The notes below the pieces were generated by a model. It did no database searches and was not told where the DNA came from. It saw nothing but the letters and a program-made list of their open reading frames with translations. Positions 14,109-27,300 of a stretch of DNA of 64,000 bases are shown here, one piece after another. The position numbers and the translations under genes were made by a program. The stretch's first letter is position 1; each line of letters starts with the position of its first letter. This DNA comes from Daphnia pulex (lineage: Eukaryota > Arthropoda > Branchiopoda > Diplostraca > Daphniidae), in the NCBI RefSeq assembly GCF_021134715.1, contig NC_060020.1, forward strand, positions 4,836,001 to 4,900,000. Direction: 5' to 3'.

Positions 14109-17100
14109 GGCGATGAGACTGTATGCGCTGTAATCGAAAAGGCAAGGGATAGACGGACAAACGGTCGTTCAAATACTACTTTCTTGTGGCACTGGCGTCC
14201 TAGAGCAACCACTTGCAAGTTGAACAGAGAGTACACTGAATCCTATGAATCTGTCTAGATCTCGAGGGCCGCGACTATCAGCAGAGTAGGGCTGAAGTGG
14301 ACTTCGGTATAGAAGGACGCAGGCGCCAAATAACTACATTCTTCTGTGACACCAGTTTATAACAAACAAGCTCCAATCCAGGATTAAGATGTTTACTGTA
14401 AAAAAAAATGTCCTCTTAAAGTCACATATTGCTCTAAGATGCTGCAAATTCACAGCCTATGTGCACGATTGCAAGCTTCATTCGTGATACTTTCTTCCGT
14501 AACGCGCGTTAATGATGACTTACAGTGCTTTACAACGAAATTTCTGCTAAAGCTGTGTTCTGGGAATCGCGTGACGGTGCATGACACGTCATTAAAGCAA
14601 TAACAAAGCAGATTTCTGGTAAAAGCTACAGGGTGAGCACTCTGTGCTCAAAACATTAAAATTTTGGAATTTTTTGAGAAAAGGGATTCAACTTCGACCA
14701 ATAAATTAACAATTTTTAAATTTAACTGACGGATGGTAAAAACTACAGTGTGAGCACTCTCACATTTTTAACTTTGGGAATTATGTAAGTGCGCAATTTA
14801 AAAAAAAGGATTCCACTACGACCAATTAATTTAAAATTTTAAAATTTAACTGATGGGTGGTGGTGCATCGATTGTTCTCTTATACGTTTCCAACTTTCTT
14901 CATCAACTGTGTAGAATGAAATCTGCTTCTTCGTGTTTCACTTATCGACCAAACAAATGTCAAATAGAGAGATGGGCGTAGCTACGCACACTTTGGACAT
15001 ACCTACAAAAGATGATAAATTGTTTATGATTTATTTTTCTTCCAATAGGCGCGAAGTATTATTGGAATTAAAAACCTTTTCTATTTTCCTGTCTGCAAAT
15101 GCGTAGGTAATATAGCCTATCGGTCCATGAATATTCGAAGCCGAGAGAACATAATAGATTCTTTGAAGTTCCTCTACGTTCTATATATAGTGCTTTAATC
15201 ACAAATGGAAACGCATCCGACCGTACGGTTGATTCAAGCCAATTCAGGCAGAAACTAGCGCAAATACAGTTCGCGTACAATATATCCAACTCGCCGTTGG
15301 GTATCTTAATCATCTATCAACCAGTTGGGACCTTTCAAGCAACACCACTATTGAAAATGACCTGTCGTCATCGTGATACTTTAAAGTTTCCTCTGCCGTA
15401 CGTACCTTATAGCATATAGCCAAATAATCAAACATAAAAAACGAAAAAAGATGTCTCGCATTTCTTATGAAATGGCTAGACGTGCACAAGGATCGGATTT
15501 GTTAGGATTCGACAAGCCTTGCTGGCTCTTACTTCCAAAATACCAGTGCACGCCACGGTATCATTCTCCAACCAGGTGGACACTATATGGCATGCGCCAC
15601 ACAAACATGTTTTGCAGTAGCCACAAGCAACTCCGAGAAGAAAATCCGATCTACGTGTACTAGACATACATAGCAGATTGAAGGCGAATGCCGAGAGATC
15701 CATATAATACCATAAAACAAAATATCAGTATTAAAAAAAAAAGGGAAACATCTTGTAATGCCAAGGTCCATTCTCTTCTGTGTCCACCGTTTCTTTTCTG
15801 TCAACCCTTTGGCAAAAGGCTCGATTACTTTACAAAAAAATTATTTCCACGTTGCGGCAGTGTTTGAAGACAAATCACGTACCAACGCTGCTATATTTAG
15901 GCAAGTCCAATTATACACCGGTAATAGGGCTGTGCGTAACCTGGACTAGGCTGTAAGTTATGAATTTAACTTATACAAAAATAATTTTAAGAAAGTTGTC
16001 TGTTACAAAATTCCAAATCCTTGAATACTTCAGTGTCGAAACTAAAAAATCAGTACGCAGTTCTATTTTAAAATCCAATCAAATGTGTTTCGCTTTGATT
16101 ATTATTTGCACTGCCAACTAATGGACAAGATGGGAAACATAGAAGGCGGTATAATTAAAGTAGCGTGTCTTATCAGCGGCATCTTTTTTGAGTCATGCCT
16201 TACACAGAAAACAACTGAAGGAAAAGGGATAGACCCGTAACAGAAGGAACTAATGTAAATTAACTAAGTTACGCATAGATGAGATACTTGCAGATAGAAT
16301 CAACATGTTATGCCATCAACCTTTTCTTGTCTTCCCCCCCACAAATCAATTAAATTCGAGAGATATGATATTTTTTCCGGGTTAAATTTTTGCGAGTTTT
16401 TAATAACCTAAACTAACCTCGTTTGTGGGAGCGACTTCTACTGTATAGATGCAAACTTCAATAGCGCGTAATGAACTAACTCCAAGCGCATTGTGGTTCA
16501 ACGGCGCATAGCATACTGATGATAATTGCAGAATAACACCCTGTGCTCGAGTTAAATTACTGAGGATCAAATGTGATTCTGTATTCTGATAGTGCGATTT
16601 TTTTTACCAAACACCATTATTACATTTCTTCCTCTATATGGCCTGCCTAATTTAAGGAGGGCAATTAATTTTTCGGTAATCAATACAACGGAATATATTT
16701 TCCGAAAATGACGTCCAGTGATGTCAGGCCATTTCGGTTGAAAATTTACGCTACAATCCAGATGAAATTGGTATATCATCACATCAGGGAACTCGAAAAC
16801 CCCCCTCCCCCTCCGTGTTACCCCAGCAGTGCCGAACGACACCACTTGTTTTTGTTTTTTGTTTTTTTTTTAGCCTGCCTTTATTAACTTTGAAGATGTG
16901 CCTTCCAATTACTTTTTTATACGGTACTAAAGGAAGGCGCTTTATCACGACGAATTTTGATGTTGGTCAGAATCTTTCGACTTTTTCCAATTTTTAGCAT
17001 TCTTTGTACGGCGGCGCATTCTTGAAAAAAGCCGACGCAATCTAGAGGGAAGGAATTTCATATGCCGCAATGTCCTTCACAACCATAAATCGTTTTTATT

Positions 17101-19192
17101 ATTATGATCATTTTTATTTTATTCAGCTCAACTGCAAATTGTTCTCTTGTTTTTTTTTCTGTGGTGACGCTGACGAAGAACTGCATTTTATCAAGCAGAC
17201 GTCATCGTCGTGTCGCCGTTTTTTCTCTTCATATTTCCTCAAATTGCTTACCGCATATCAAATTGCCCCCGGTTTTAGTGGTGATGACGGAGAACAGCAT
17301 ATACATTTATCAGTAGGCGTTATCATTACCCTTTCATCCCGGTTATATTTTCGCCGAATTTTCTTAAATTACTTGCTGCTTCGCTTCGCTTGCCTTTTAA
17401 GTGATCGAATTAGATATATTGCAAATGAGTAAATGGTTTTATTTTGTTCAAGAAAAACCTAATTTTCTTTGGCAACGCCAGTGGCAGGATCCCGGCAACG
17501 CTTGAGTGAAGTAATAGAGTGCATTGCGAACTGGATATCTGTATTGAAATCTTGGCGATGCGATTGGCGAAAACTGACAATAAAAATTATAAGGTGAAAG
17601 CAAGTAGCCAAGTATACTCTTGGTAACTGAGGGATTGTCATTAATTACACAATCAAAATCGATAATGTGTCTTTCAGTGAATCGTCACGTAACTTTTCAT
17701 GTATTTTCTTCTAGAGCTTGACAGTTATGATATTGGATCTGTTATTTTTTTTTGCCGCATGTTGATACAATCGTAGACGAAACAAAAACACGGTTTCACA
17801 TGGCAGTACAGCTTTGATGGCAGCAATAAAATATTGGTAGTGTAGGTACGTTATTGCAACGCACATATAAATAATACTCTTTGCATCACTGTGAGTGTAG
17901 TATCACGGCTATTGTTTAAAAATGATCAGAAGTACAGTTAACTTAGACTCACACAAAATAAAATAATGGACGATCGTGGACTAGATAAATAGATCAAGGA
18001 ACATGCACCCACGCAGTCTGAATTGAAAAGCAATGATCAACGGATCGTTTATGATCCCCAACATCAATGGCATTTCCAGCTAATTATATCTGGTTACATT
18101 ATATGTGTATACAGGACCTCGTTTTCGGCGTTATTGAGTACCAATCAAACAGCCGCTCGCCTACTCGTTTTTGCTCCATGCGTCTGTTGATATTGTTACA
18201 TCCCCTTGCGTCACATGAATTCGTTCCCACATTAATAAACAAATCGCCCGCCGGTAATGTCTTACTAATGCTTGCTTGGGCTCTCCTTGATGCAGCAGCT
18301 GCAGTTTAATTGTCGGTAGAGAGATCGTGTAAACAGTGAAAGAGGTTATAACCCTTCAAGGTGACATCATATTACTATTTAGTTACCTAAATGCTGATTT
18401 ATTTCGGACTGGTGCTTCATTGTAAACGATTAATTTTTATGTGTTTAGAAATACTATTGTAAAGACGATTATTTTAATGAAAAGTAAATATACTCGCAGG
18501 AGCATGCTACATGCTACACATACGTATGCTACCTCGGTGCCCTATATCGCACGCTGAAAACGATTGATACATTTCAGAAATTGCTTTGCTTCAGTCTTGC
18601 AAATGTCAGGTAATATTCAAATTGTTATTCGTCAACTGATTTTGGAATTCCGTGTCTATTATGGTTATCCATTTGTGCAAACATGCCAGAAATGCAATAA
18701 GGGACAGAGAAATATAATTGCAAGCAATCAAAAGAATCCTAAGAATGCTTAATTTGAAACTAGAGCAATTAGATAGTTTACAGTTTACTTAACCACTGTT
18801 TTAAAGGAATTTGGCAAGCCGTGCCAGTTGCCACATCTCGCGGAAAATGTAAAGATAATAGTCCTGAAAATTGAAATACTAATTCCAATTACAAACAACT
18901 ATGTAATAGTTAAAGTAAAGTCATACAAACAACTCAGTAATGAGTAAATTATAAAGGGAGTGTAATTTGTGCAGAGCCATTTAATGTACTGTTAATGTCT
19001 TAATGAGCTCTGCTTTGTAGTGTTAAATATATAATTACATTGAAAACACTGCATTAAAAAGGCAAAAATAACAATTCATATGGAATAGGTTTCAGTGCAT
19101 GGGTATTCGAGGGAAAAAATTACCGCCGATAACTGTTTATTTTTGTATTAAAGTTTTAGTAAATAAAAGCAGTAAAATAAAAGGTTTAGTAA
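14109..19192. other. Upstream of the GPCR; no gene recognised
   Basis: Five kilobases of A/T-rich sequence lie upstream of the receptor start codon. They would include its promoter and any 5' untranslated exons, which I cannot place. Apart from the tandem duplication at 14.6-14.9 kb, only short open frames without family resemblance are present, for example 17070-17432 on the plus strand. Confidence 0.5.
14618..14860. repeat. Tandem duplication, two units of about 117-125 bp
   Basis: Two adjacent diverged copies start at 14618 and 14735. Each opens with GGTAAAA.CTACAG.GTGAGCAC, continues through GGATTC.ACT.CGACCAAT and ends with AAATTTAACTGA. The function is unknown. Confidence 0.75.
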
Positions 19193-22100
19193 AAAAGTAA
19201 ACTTTTTATTCCAATGACCCTAGATGGCGAAAACGTCGAATGATGAATCCGTGCCCCATCTCGCGGCAGTCGTAGAAAAGTGTTGTCTGATTTGGTCCAT
19301 ACGGAGCGCGGCTGTACTTCATGCTAAAGATGAAGCACGCCACGTCCACGTACTCACGGACACGGAGTCCGCCATTGCCCACCCAGTTCTTAATTCTTAT
19401 CGAGTCACTGTTGGAGAACGTTACCATTGAAGGGTACTTTCTTTCCCGAAATTTTTCATAAAAAAATGTTAATTCCTGCTTGTATTCTATAAGGCAATTA
19501 AATGTAAATTTTTTGTATAGTGAATTTACAGGTTACAGCCTTTAATTTATCCTTGGCAATTCCATCTGATCACGTTGCCTGAAACCACTACATTTCCCAA
19601 AATTTTGTCTTTTGCTGCTACCGGCTGTAGGCCTACGTTTCGTCATATGCAGCAATACTTCAGAACAGTAAAAGTTATTATGTTGTGTTGTTCAACTTTT
19701 TAACATTAAGGTTCCACATTTAGTTATTTGATGACTTTTTTTCTGATAGTTATCGAGTTTTTATTTTTCTATTTACAGCCAGGTGTCTGAGAAGTCAGAG
19801 AAGTCTGAGCTTCTTCATTGCAGTCGAATGTGCACATGGATTTGTTGGGTGAAAGGTGTTCCTCTTGCAGGCTTGCTACCTGCACCAGTTGTAGCTTTTG
19901 CCACATGCTGAAATACTTCAGAACAATTTGAAGTAATTAAGTTTATCAACTTTTTTATAGTAAGGCTACTCATTTACTTTGTTGATGTCCAGCTTGTTGC
20001 TTTGTATCTGTTGACTTTTCAGTTAAAACTGTTTTAAAAGTATGTCAATTGTTGATTCTTTTGTAATGTAATAGTAATTCTTAGGGATTGCTAAGTTTAA
20101 CTATGCTTCTGTCATTTTGTTTGTGTCACACAACTTGATTTTCTGATAGCAATTGATTTTTTTTTTCTCCAAGTATTACAGGATTACAGCCTCTTAGGGT
20201 CTGGGCCTCTTCAATCTTCATGGCAGTCAAATGTGCTCATGGATTTGGTGCCAGCTGGTGAACGGCGTGGTGAGCTGTTGAATGCAGACTCTGGTGCTGG
20301 TGTCGTTCGTTCAATTAACTTTGGACCCTTCAGTCGTTCGTTTATAAGTAGGTGTGCAAAATTCTGTCCGCCAGGTTGCGGAGTGTCTGCTCGTTAGTAT
20401 GTGACGAAATTCCGCCATTTGCTGTTGAGACAGTGGACGGGAATGTGTTGCTGACGGTGTTTTTTGCTTTTACATTAAAGAACGACCATTCGACCAAGCT
20501 GAAACGAAAGTGAACAACTCTAAAGCAAAGTAAGTGAATCGTGAGATAGTTTTTACTATTCGAAAAGTCCATTTTCTAATCTACTTGCATGTATTTTGTA
20601 AAAGCATGTCGAAGATCTTGCCTTTCTCCACGGTGTCGCTCGTCTTTGAGAGGGTCTCTACTATATTGCAAGACAATAATAAGATGTAAACAGGAAGTCT
20701 GAAATGGTAATGATAATTGTAAGATAAATCAAGTGGGTTAGCATTATGTTCTTGATGTCAAAGACAAGTGACATGATATTTTGTGCTTCTTATTAAGACA
20801 ATTTTTGTGGGAAGTTCTCGTAAAGAGTAGATATCACTTCAATTTTTTTGTTTTTCTTTTTAAATGTTATTATTGGTTTCTTTTTTTTCACGTTTTAAAT
20901 GGTTCATTAATGTTCTTTTGCTTTATGGGATTTTAGTTTAAAGTTTGAGCAGTTTATGGTGTTGCTGTTTGGTGTGGTTCAAAGTCATTTTCCAGTTGGC
21001 AGATGCACTTGAATGGAGCTTGTGCAGACTTACATGTCAACATCATACCTCAATGTGTTATTTGCCTATGCTTGTGTCCTTGCTGTGTTGAAGAGTTGGT
21101 GAAAATAGCCAATGTTGCCTGATGGCTGTCGGGCATATTTTATCTGCTTCATCTTGTCGATGTGTCATCTTTAGCTACCTGTACCGGTGTTGAGGTAATG
21201 CTTATTGTGCAGTCTCTTTTTATAATTGACTTTTTTAAAATGAAATCTCCATTTTCGTTTCAGTTGAATCGTTCGTCGCCGTTCTGTAGGTGGAACTGAG
21301 GAGGTTTTTGAAATCCAAAACTTATAAATTATGTAGATGTAGATAAATAACAAGTGCATATATGTGCTCCCTCCCTCCCTCCACATTTCTTTAAGTAAAC
21401 AGTAAATAACTCTCCCCTCTTGGTGATGAATCACTCGCTGTGATAACTGCGATAAGACGCGTGATGTGTGGAAAACTTGAAGAGCTACAAAACTCTTCTA
21501 TGATCAATTCACAACCCTTTACTTTTCCTTCCCTTCACTATAAATGTTTTCATATGATAAATATCTTCCTTAACGACTTTCTCCACTTTTTCTTCCCTGC
21601 AATGTCAGTCCTACGATTAATTGCTCCTACAATACCTGATCTGATAACATTAACTAATTCAAATACCAATACCATCGTTATAATTCTGAAATAAAATATT
21701 TATATATTATCATTACTAAATAACATTTTATTATTAAATAAACATAATCATTAATCAACGAAACAAAATATTACATTCAATTTTATCTTACTTGCCAAAC
21801 AGATCGTCCGGTTCAACACTTAATTATTTTTGCAGATTCTATATAAAGCTATTTTGGATGCCGGATTGAAAACCAACAACCAGAACTGATCTATAAAGAC
21901 TAGCATGCAGCCAATCAAGGCAGGGGGAGACACTGCCTTAATTGACTGCGACCAGGGAGATTACCCGGCCAGTGGTTGAGAGAAACCGGAAAAAGAGCGA
22001 AGAGTTGAGGAACAGTTATTACGAGAGCGATTAATCATAGTAGACTTCCGGCTTAGACTCATGACCCTCCAAAAGTTTTCATCGGATCATGCGCCTTGCA

Positions 22101-22880
22101 AGTCCTCGTTCGACCAGCACACTCCCTTCTTCCTGGTTGTCGTAGCGAGTGAGTGACCACCGGCGGGCGTTGGTTAGTGGTTAGATAGGGAAACGGGGCC
22201 ACAGAAAAGAAGGGAGCCCAGATATGCACTTGCAATTTATCTAACAACTACGCAATTTTCAGTCTTGAATTACAGCATTCTCTCGTCAGTTTTCACCAAT
22301 GGTTGAAGTCCATGACAAGTAGCGAAGGATTACCCTGTAAGCAGAATGAACATTTATTTGGATGACAATAACATTCAAATAAGATTGTAGCGACAGAAAG
22401 CAATACCTTAAATCAAGAAGGCCATATAAGGAAGTAAAAAGGGAGATTCAAGGGTAGCAGCCAACAGGTTAGCAGACAAGGAACCTTACTGAATAGTTCT
22501 TGTCCTTTTTCTTGAAAGAACATGACTTTTCTTAAAGTCTGTTAGGCAAATTTAGAAACTTGTAGTTTAGAATCAGCAAATATATAAAAAAATAAAGTTA
22601 CCTTGTTTAAACTTTGTCATCAATGTGCTTGACATCTATGATCTAATAAAAGATTAATTAAACAGTTATTAGTATACACTTGAAATCGTCTCTTAAACAT
22701 TAGATAGACTTGAGTGTAAACACTCAAAAAACCTTGAACAGCACGCTTTAATAAGCTTAAGCCTTGACTGACACGTTGAGAACACTTCAGGATGACACCA
22801 ATGCTACAAACTGCTTGCAGCAGCTGCAGCTCAACTTGAACTCCCGAGAGATGGAAGCAAATCAATGAACAACACATTGA
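19193..22880 (+). repeat. Left arm of the giant inverted repeat
   Basis: This arm is collinear, on the opposite strand, with the right arm. The section at 19560-20580 is itself made of diverged tandem subunits of a few hundred bases. Each contains a CAG/CTTCAGAACA block, a phrase like GCAGTC.AATGTGC.CATGG and a stretch ending in tyrosine-codon-free A/T runs, with no conserved frame. Short open frames such as 19224-19430 are not conserved in the partner arm as protein. Confidence 0.65.
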
Positions 22881-24399
22881 ATTGTGACACCAAGGACAGC
22901 AGCAACAGCTTAAAGCACATCTTTCACCATCTCCTCATTAGGCAGCATCTCCATCTGATCTCCATTAACAGCTGAACATAAATGTCCATCGGAACCTGCA
23001 TAGAAACAGAAAGATTTATCACAAGTAAGGCAAAGTGCAGAATGATAGGAATGAAGTTATTAAAAGGGTGATAAGTAAGGGAGTAGTAGTATGCGATATT
23101 CGTCAACAATCTGGAATCACTAACAGTAACAGATGTAGAAGTATGGTAGAAGCATGTAGAAGCACTGCTCATTGTAGAAGCATTATACCTTGGGAATTTC
23201 GTCTATTGTGATGTGTGATGCTGAGGTGGTGGCTTTTTGGTGAAGACGAGAAATAAATTTGGAGGGTAGAATATAACGTGAGTATTAAATTTATTTGTCT
23301 TTGTTAGTTGTTTTTTTTTCAATTGAGTGTCAAGTATTCAGTTGTCAACGAGCTAGAGCGGACATTGTTTTCACTGTCAAATCAAACGTTTATTTTTTCT
23401 GACGCTAGACGGCATAGCCTTTTATCATTTTGACATTTTCCGCTCAGTTTAGTAACGTTTATTGTTCACATCTTTGAAGAATTTCTTGCTGCTACTACAA
23501 GGAAATTATGTTTGGCAGCTATCAGTTTCTGTTTCAGCAACAAAGCTCACTTGTTAGTTTTTAATAATCATGTGCTTTTTTGGCTACTTCCGGTTTTCTC
23601 ATTTCAGTCAGTAGTTCAGTAAATATTAATTCGACGCACAAAAGAACAACATATTCGTGGTCCTCGTCAAATTTGTGATAAAGTTCATGTTTTTTTTTGC
23701 ACATACGCGTACTTCCGGTTTCGAGAATTTTCCTGAACTATAGTTCAGGAAAAATCTTGATTTTGACCAATTTCTGGATTTCGTTTAAATTACACCTAAT
23801 CGACCCCAAATTTCATGTAGATCACGAATATTTGGTTTGTTTTTATGACAGCTCAATGGTTAAGGCGCTATCGCTTACTTCCGGTCTACTTCCGGAAATT
23901 TTGCATAAAACTAGCAAGTGAGCTTTATTCTCTGTACAGTTCTCAAGACTGAAATTTAGGTTTTAGCGAACAAAAATGCGCTTTTCAAATTTTGTGAGTA
24001 TTTTTAAGACCAGCCCTTCAAATACTGAGTTTTGAGTCGTGTCAAATAGATGGCGTGTTGATTGTGTCAGTTATGGGCTTATGGCGGTTTGTTGTAAAAA
24101 ATTAAGCTGTCTTTTTTTCGAAAATTACCAATCAATTCATAGGTAAATTCGAGTGATTTCTTCTGTAACTTTTCGGTGATGTGTTCTATTCCGTGTAAAT
24201 GTTGGATAACCTAAATGTTTTTCATCAACTTACAGGAGAAAAGAGTCGTGTGGCCGTCGTGCCTACTGTTACTGTAAACTATTTTGTTCAAAATCATTGT
24301 ATTCTACTGATTCTACTAAAATATGCCATCGAAATGATACAGGTAACAACCGACACTAGCTTAATTACAGTAATGCTGAAAGTTTCAGCCTGAAACATT
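22881..24399. other. Spacer between the inverted arms
   Basis: Pairing between the arms becomes unclear here. The spacer contains four copies of TACTTCCGG (about 23584, 23709, 23874 and 23885) and a perfect 26-base palindrome at 23728-23753. No coding frame is recognisable. Confidence 0.55.
23728..23753. repeat. Perfect 26-bp palindrome at the centre of the inverted repeat
   Basis: The half-site is TTTTCCTGAACTA, followed directly by its reverse complement with no spacer. It lies within about 200-300 bases of the symmetry centre estimated from the large arms. Confidence 0.9.
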
Positions 24400-27300
24400 T
24401 ATTCATCTCATTTTTCATTAGGATTCATCATAATTAATACCTGTTGTTTGTATTGGAGTAATTCGACTTGCTAGATCACCAGCCCCAGCATGGACCATTA
24501 TCTCATTCCATCTTCTAGAGAACCTTGGATAACTGATTGCTGGTTTCATGTGTAAGTTCACTTTTCATGTCACTGAACTTTTTCGTTGAAATCTAATATG
24601 TATTTAAAGTATTGATCTGGGCTTTTGTCTTTCTGATGTTTAAGAGACAATTTCAAGTGTATTTTGATAACTGTTCAATTATACCTTAAGATCATAGACG
24701 TCAAGCACATTGATGACACAAACTAATACCTTTTAATTATAAACATTAAGATGACCCATTTTTAAATTTTATTTACAGGTTCTAAACTACAGGTTTCTAA
24801 ATTGGCATGACAGACTTTATGAGAAGTCATGTTGGTATCGTCGTGTTCTTTCAAGAAAAAGGACAAGGACTATTCAGTCAACAAAGTTCCTTGTTAGTTG
24901 TTTGCTAACCTGTTGGCTGCTACCCTTGAATCTCCCTTTTTACTTCCTTTACATGGCCCTCTTGATTTGAGGTATTGCTTTCTGTCGCTACAATTTTGTT
25001 TGAATATTATTGTCATCCAAATAAATGTTCATTCTGCCTACAGGGTAATCTTTCGCTACTTGGCATGGACTTCATCTTCATTCACTCGTGAAAATCAACA
25101 AGAGAATGCTGTAATTCAAGACTGATAAATTGTGTAGTTGTTAGATAAATTTCAAGTCATATCTGGGCTTCCTTCTTTTCTGTGGCGGCCCCGTTCTATC
25201 GCTCTCGTAATTATGTTCCTCAACCCCCTGCCTTGATTAGCTGCCTGCAAGTCCTTATAGATCAATTCTGGTTGTTGGATTGCCTAATTCCGCATCCAGA
25301 ATGTAACTATATTGAACTTGCAAATAAAGACAAGGTTTGAACCGGACGGTCTGTTTAGTAAATACTCGTTATTTTAACACTTTTTGATGAATTATAAATA
25401 AATTAAATATAATATAATTAAGTTTAATTAAATTAAAACTAGTTTAATTAAATTAAAATTAGTTTAATTAGATTAAAATAATCTTTAAATGAATTAGAAT
25501 TAAATAAATAATTCAGCTTAATTGAATAAAATTATTCATTGTTTTTATTTCAATATAAAACTCATGATAATTTATAACATTTAAGGTTTTATTTGTTGTG
25601 GGTATGTTATTGAATAGTAATTAGATATATAAATATCAGGTAAGGTTTTGTAGGACAACAGTTTACAGAGTTGTGATTGTTATGGGTTAAGGAGCAAATA
25701 ATTATAGGACAGACCTTGCAGTAGAATTGTAAAAGTGGAGTTCTGAAACAAATATTAAGGGAGCAAATAATCATAGAATAGTTTCCCTCATAACCCTCCA
25801 AATTTCCCACAAATCATGCGTCTTACCGCATTATCACAGCTGGTGATTAACCAGCTAGAACGAGGGGGGGGAGGTTGGTTACTGCTTACTAAAGAAAATG
25901 GGGAGAAGAAGTACAGATATGCACTTAAAATCATCTACATAATTTATCAGTCTTTAAATTTCAGCATTCTCTTGAATTTCAGCAGTCTCTTCAGTTTCAG
26001 CAATGGAACGGCGGCGAGCGATTGACTGTAATGAATTAAAAGTAAATAATAAAATGAGAATGTACAACAAACATTACCTCAAAACCGGTACAGGTAGCAG
26101 AAAATAACATATCGACACAAAGCAGCCGATAAAATATGCCCGACAACTATAAAGCAACATAATTTCCTGTTTTCATCACAATATTGTCTTACAATATAGG
26201 AAAAACCCTCTCAAAGACGCATCTACATGACACGGCAGCGACCACGTGGAGAAATGCATGATCTTCGATAAACCTTTACAAAAAAAATCAAGTAGATTAG
26301 AAAAGGGACTAAACAAAAGTAAAAATTTCCATAATTCACTTACCTGCTTTAAAGTTGTTCACTTTCGATTCAGCTTGGTCGAAGGGTGTCGGAATACCTC
26401 AATCGTTCTTAAATGTAGAATCGAAAAATACCGTCAGCAACATATCCCAGTCCACTGTATTAAAAGCAATTGGCGGGATTTCGTCACCTCATTCTCACTA
26501 ACGGAAAGACACTTCACCACCTGGTAGACAGAATTTTACACTCCTAGTGAAAAGAAATAGATCTCTCAGCATTAACGAACGACGGAATGGTCCATAGTTA
26601 AATGTACGAACAACATCAGCACTAGTCTGCATGAACAGCTCACCTGTCACCACACCGTACACCAGCTGGCTGCACCTAGTCATCTGCACATTGGACTGCT
26701 ATCAAGAGGCTTGAAGCCTCCGACCTTAAGAGGTTGTATTCCTACTTGGAGAAAAAACTCAATAACTATCAGAAAATAAAGTCATGTGTGACATGAACAA
26801 AATGACAGCATGGTTTAACTTTAAATTGTTCTGAAGTATTTCTGAATGTGACGAGAGCTACAAACTGTACAAGAAGCAAGCAAGCCAGCAAGAAGAACAC
26901 CTTTTGCCAGATGTCTGCAACAAATCCGTGTGCACATCCTACTGAGAGCTCAGACCTTAACAGGCTGTATTCCTACTTGGATGAAAAATCAATTACTATT
27001 TGAAAATAAGGTCATGTGTGACAAGAAAAAATGACAGAAGCATGGTTTAACTAAGCAATCTCTAGGAATTACTGTTGCATGACAAACATATCAACAATTG
27101 GCATTTTTTTTATGGTTTTAACTGATAAGTCAACAGACATAAAGCAAAAAACTACACATCAACTAAGTAAATGAGTATCCTTACCATAAAAACCAGACCA
27201 ACTCCATTATTTTAAACTGTTCTGAAGGGTTGCTGCATGTGACGAAAGGTACACTGTACAGATAGCAAGCAAACCTGCAAGACGACTACCTGCCAGCTGA

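Noticed and set aside
17070-17432. 120-codon plus-strand frame
   Set aside because: Composition is that of random A/T-rich DNA, it overlaps another frame, and it has no family resemblance or partner exon.
19224-19430. Open frames inside the inverted repeat as transposase remnants
   Set aside because: They are short, and the corresponding sequence in the partner arm does not preserve the frame.
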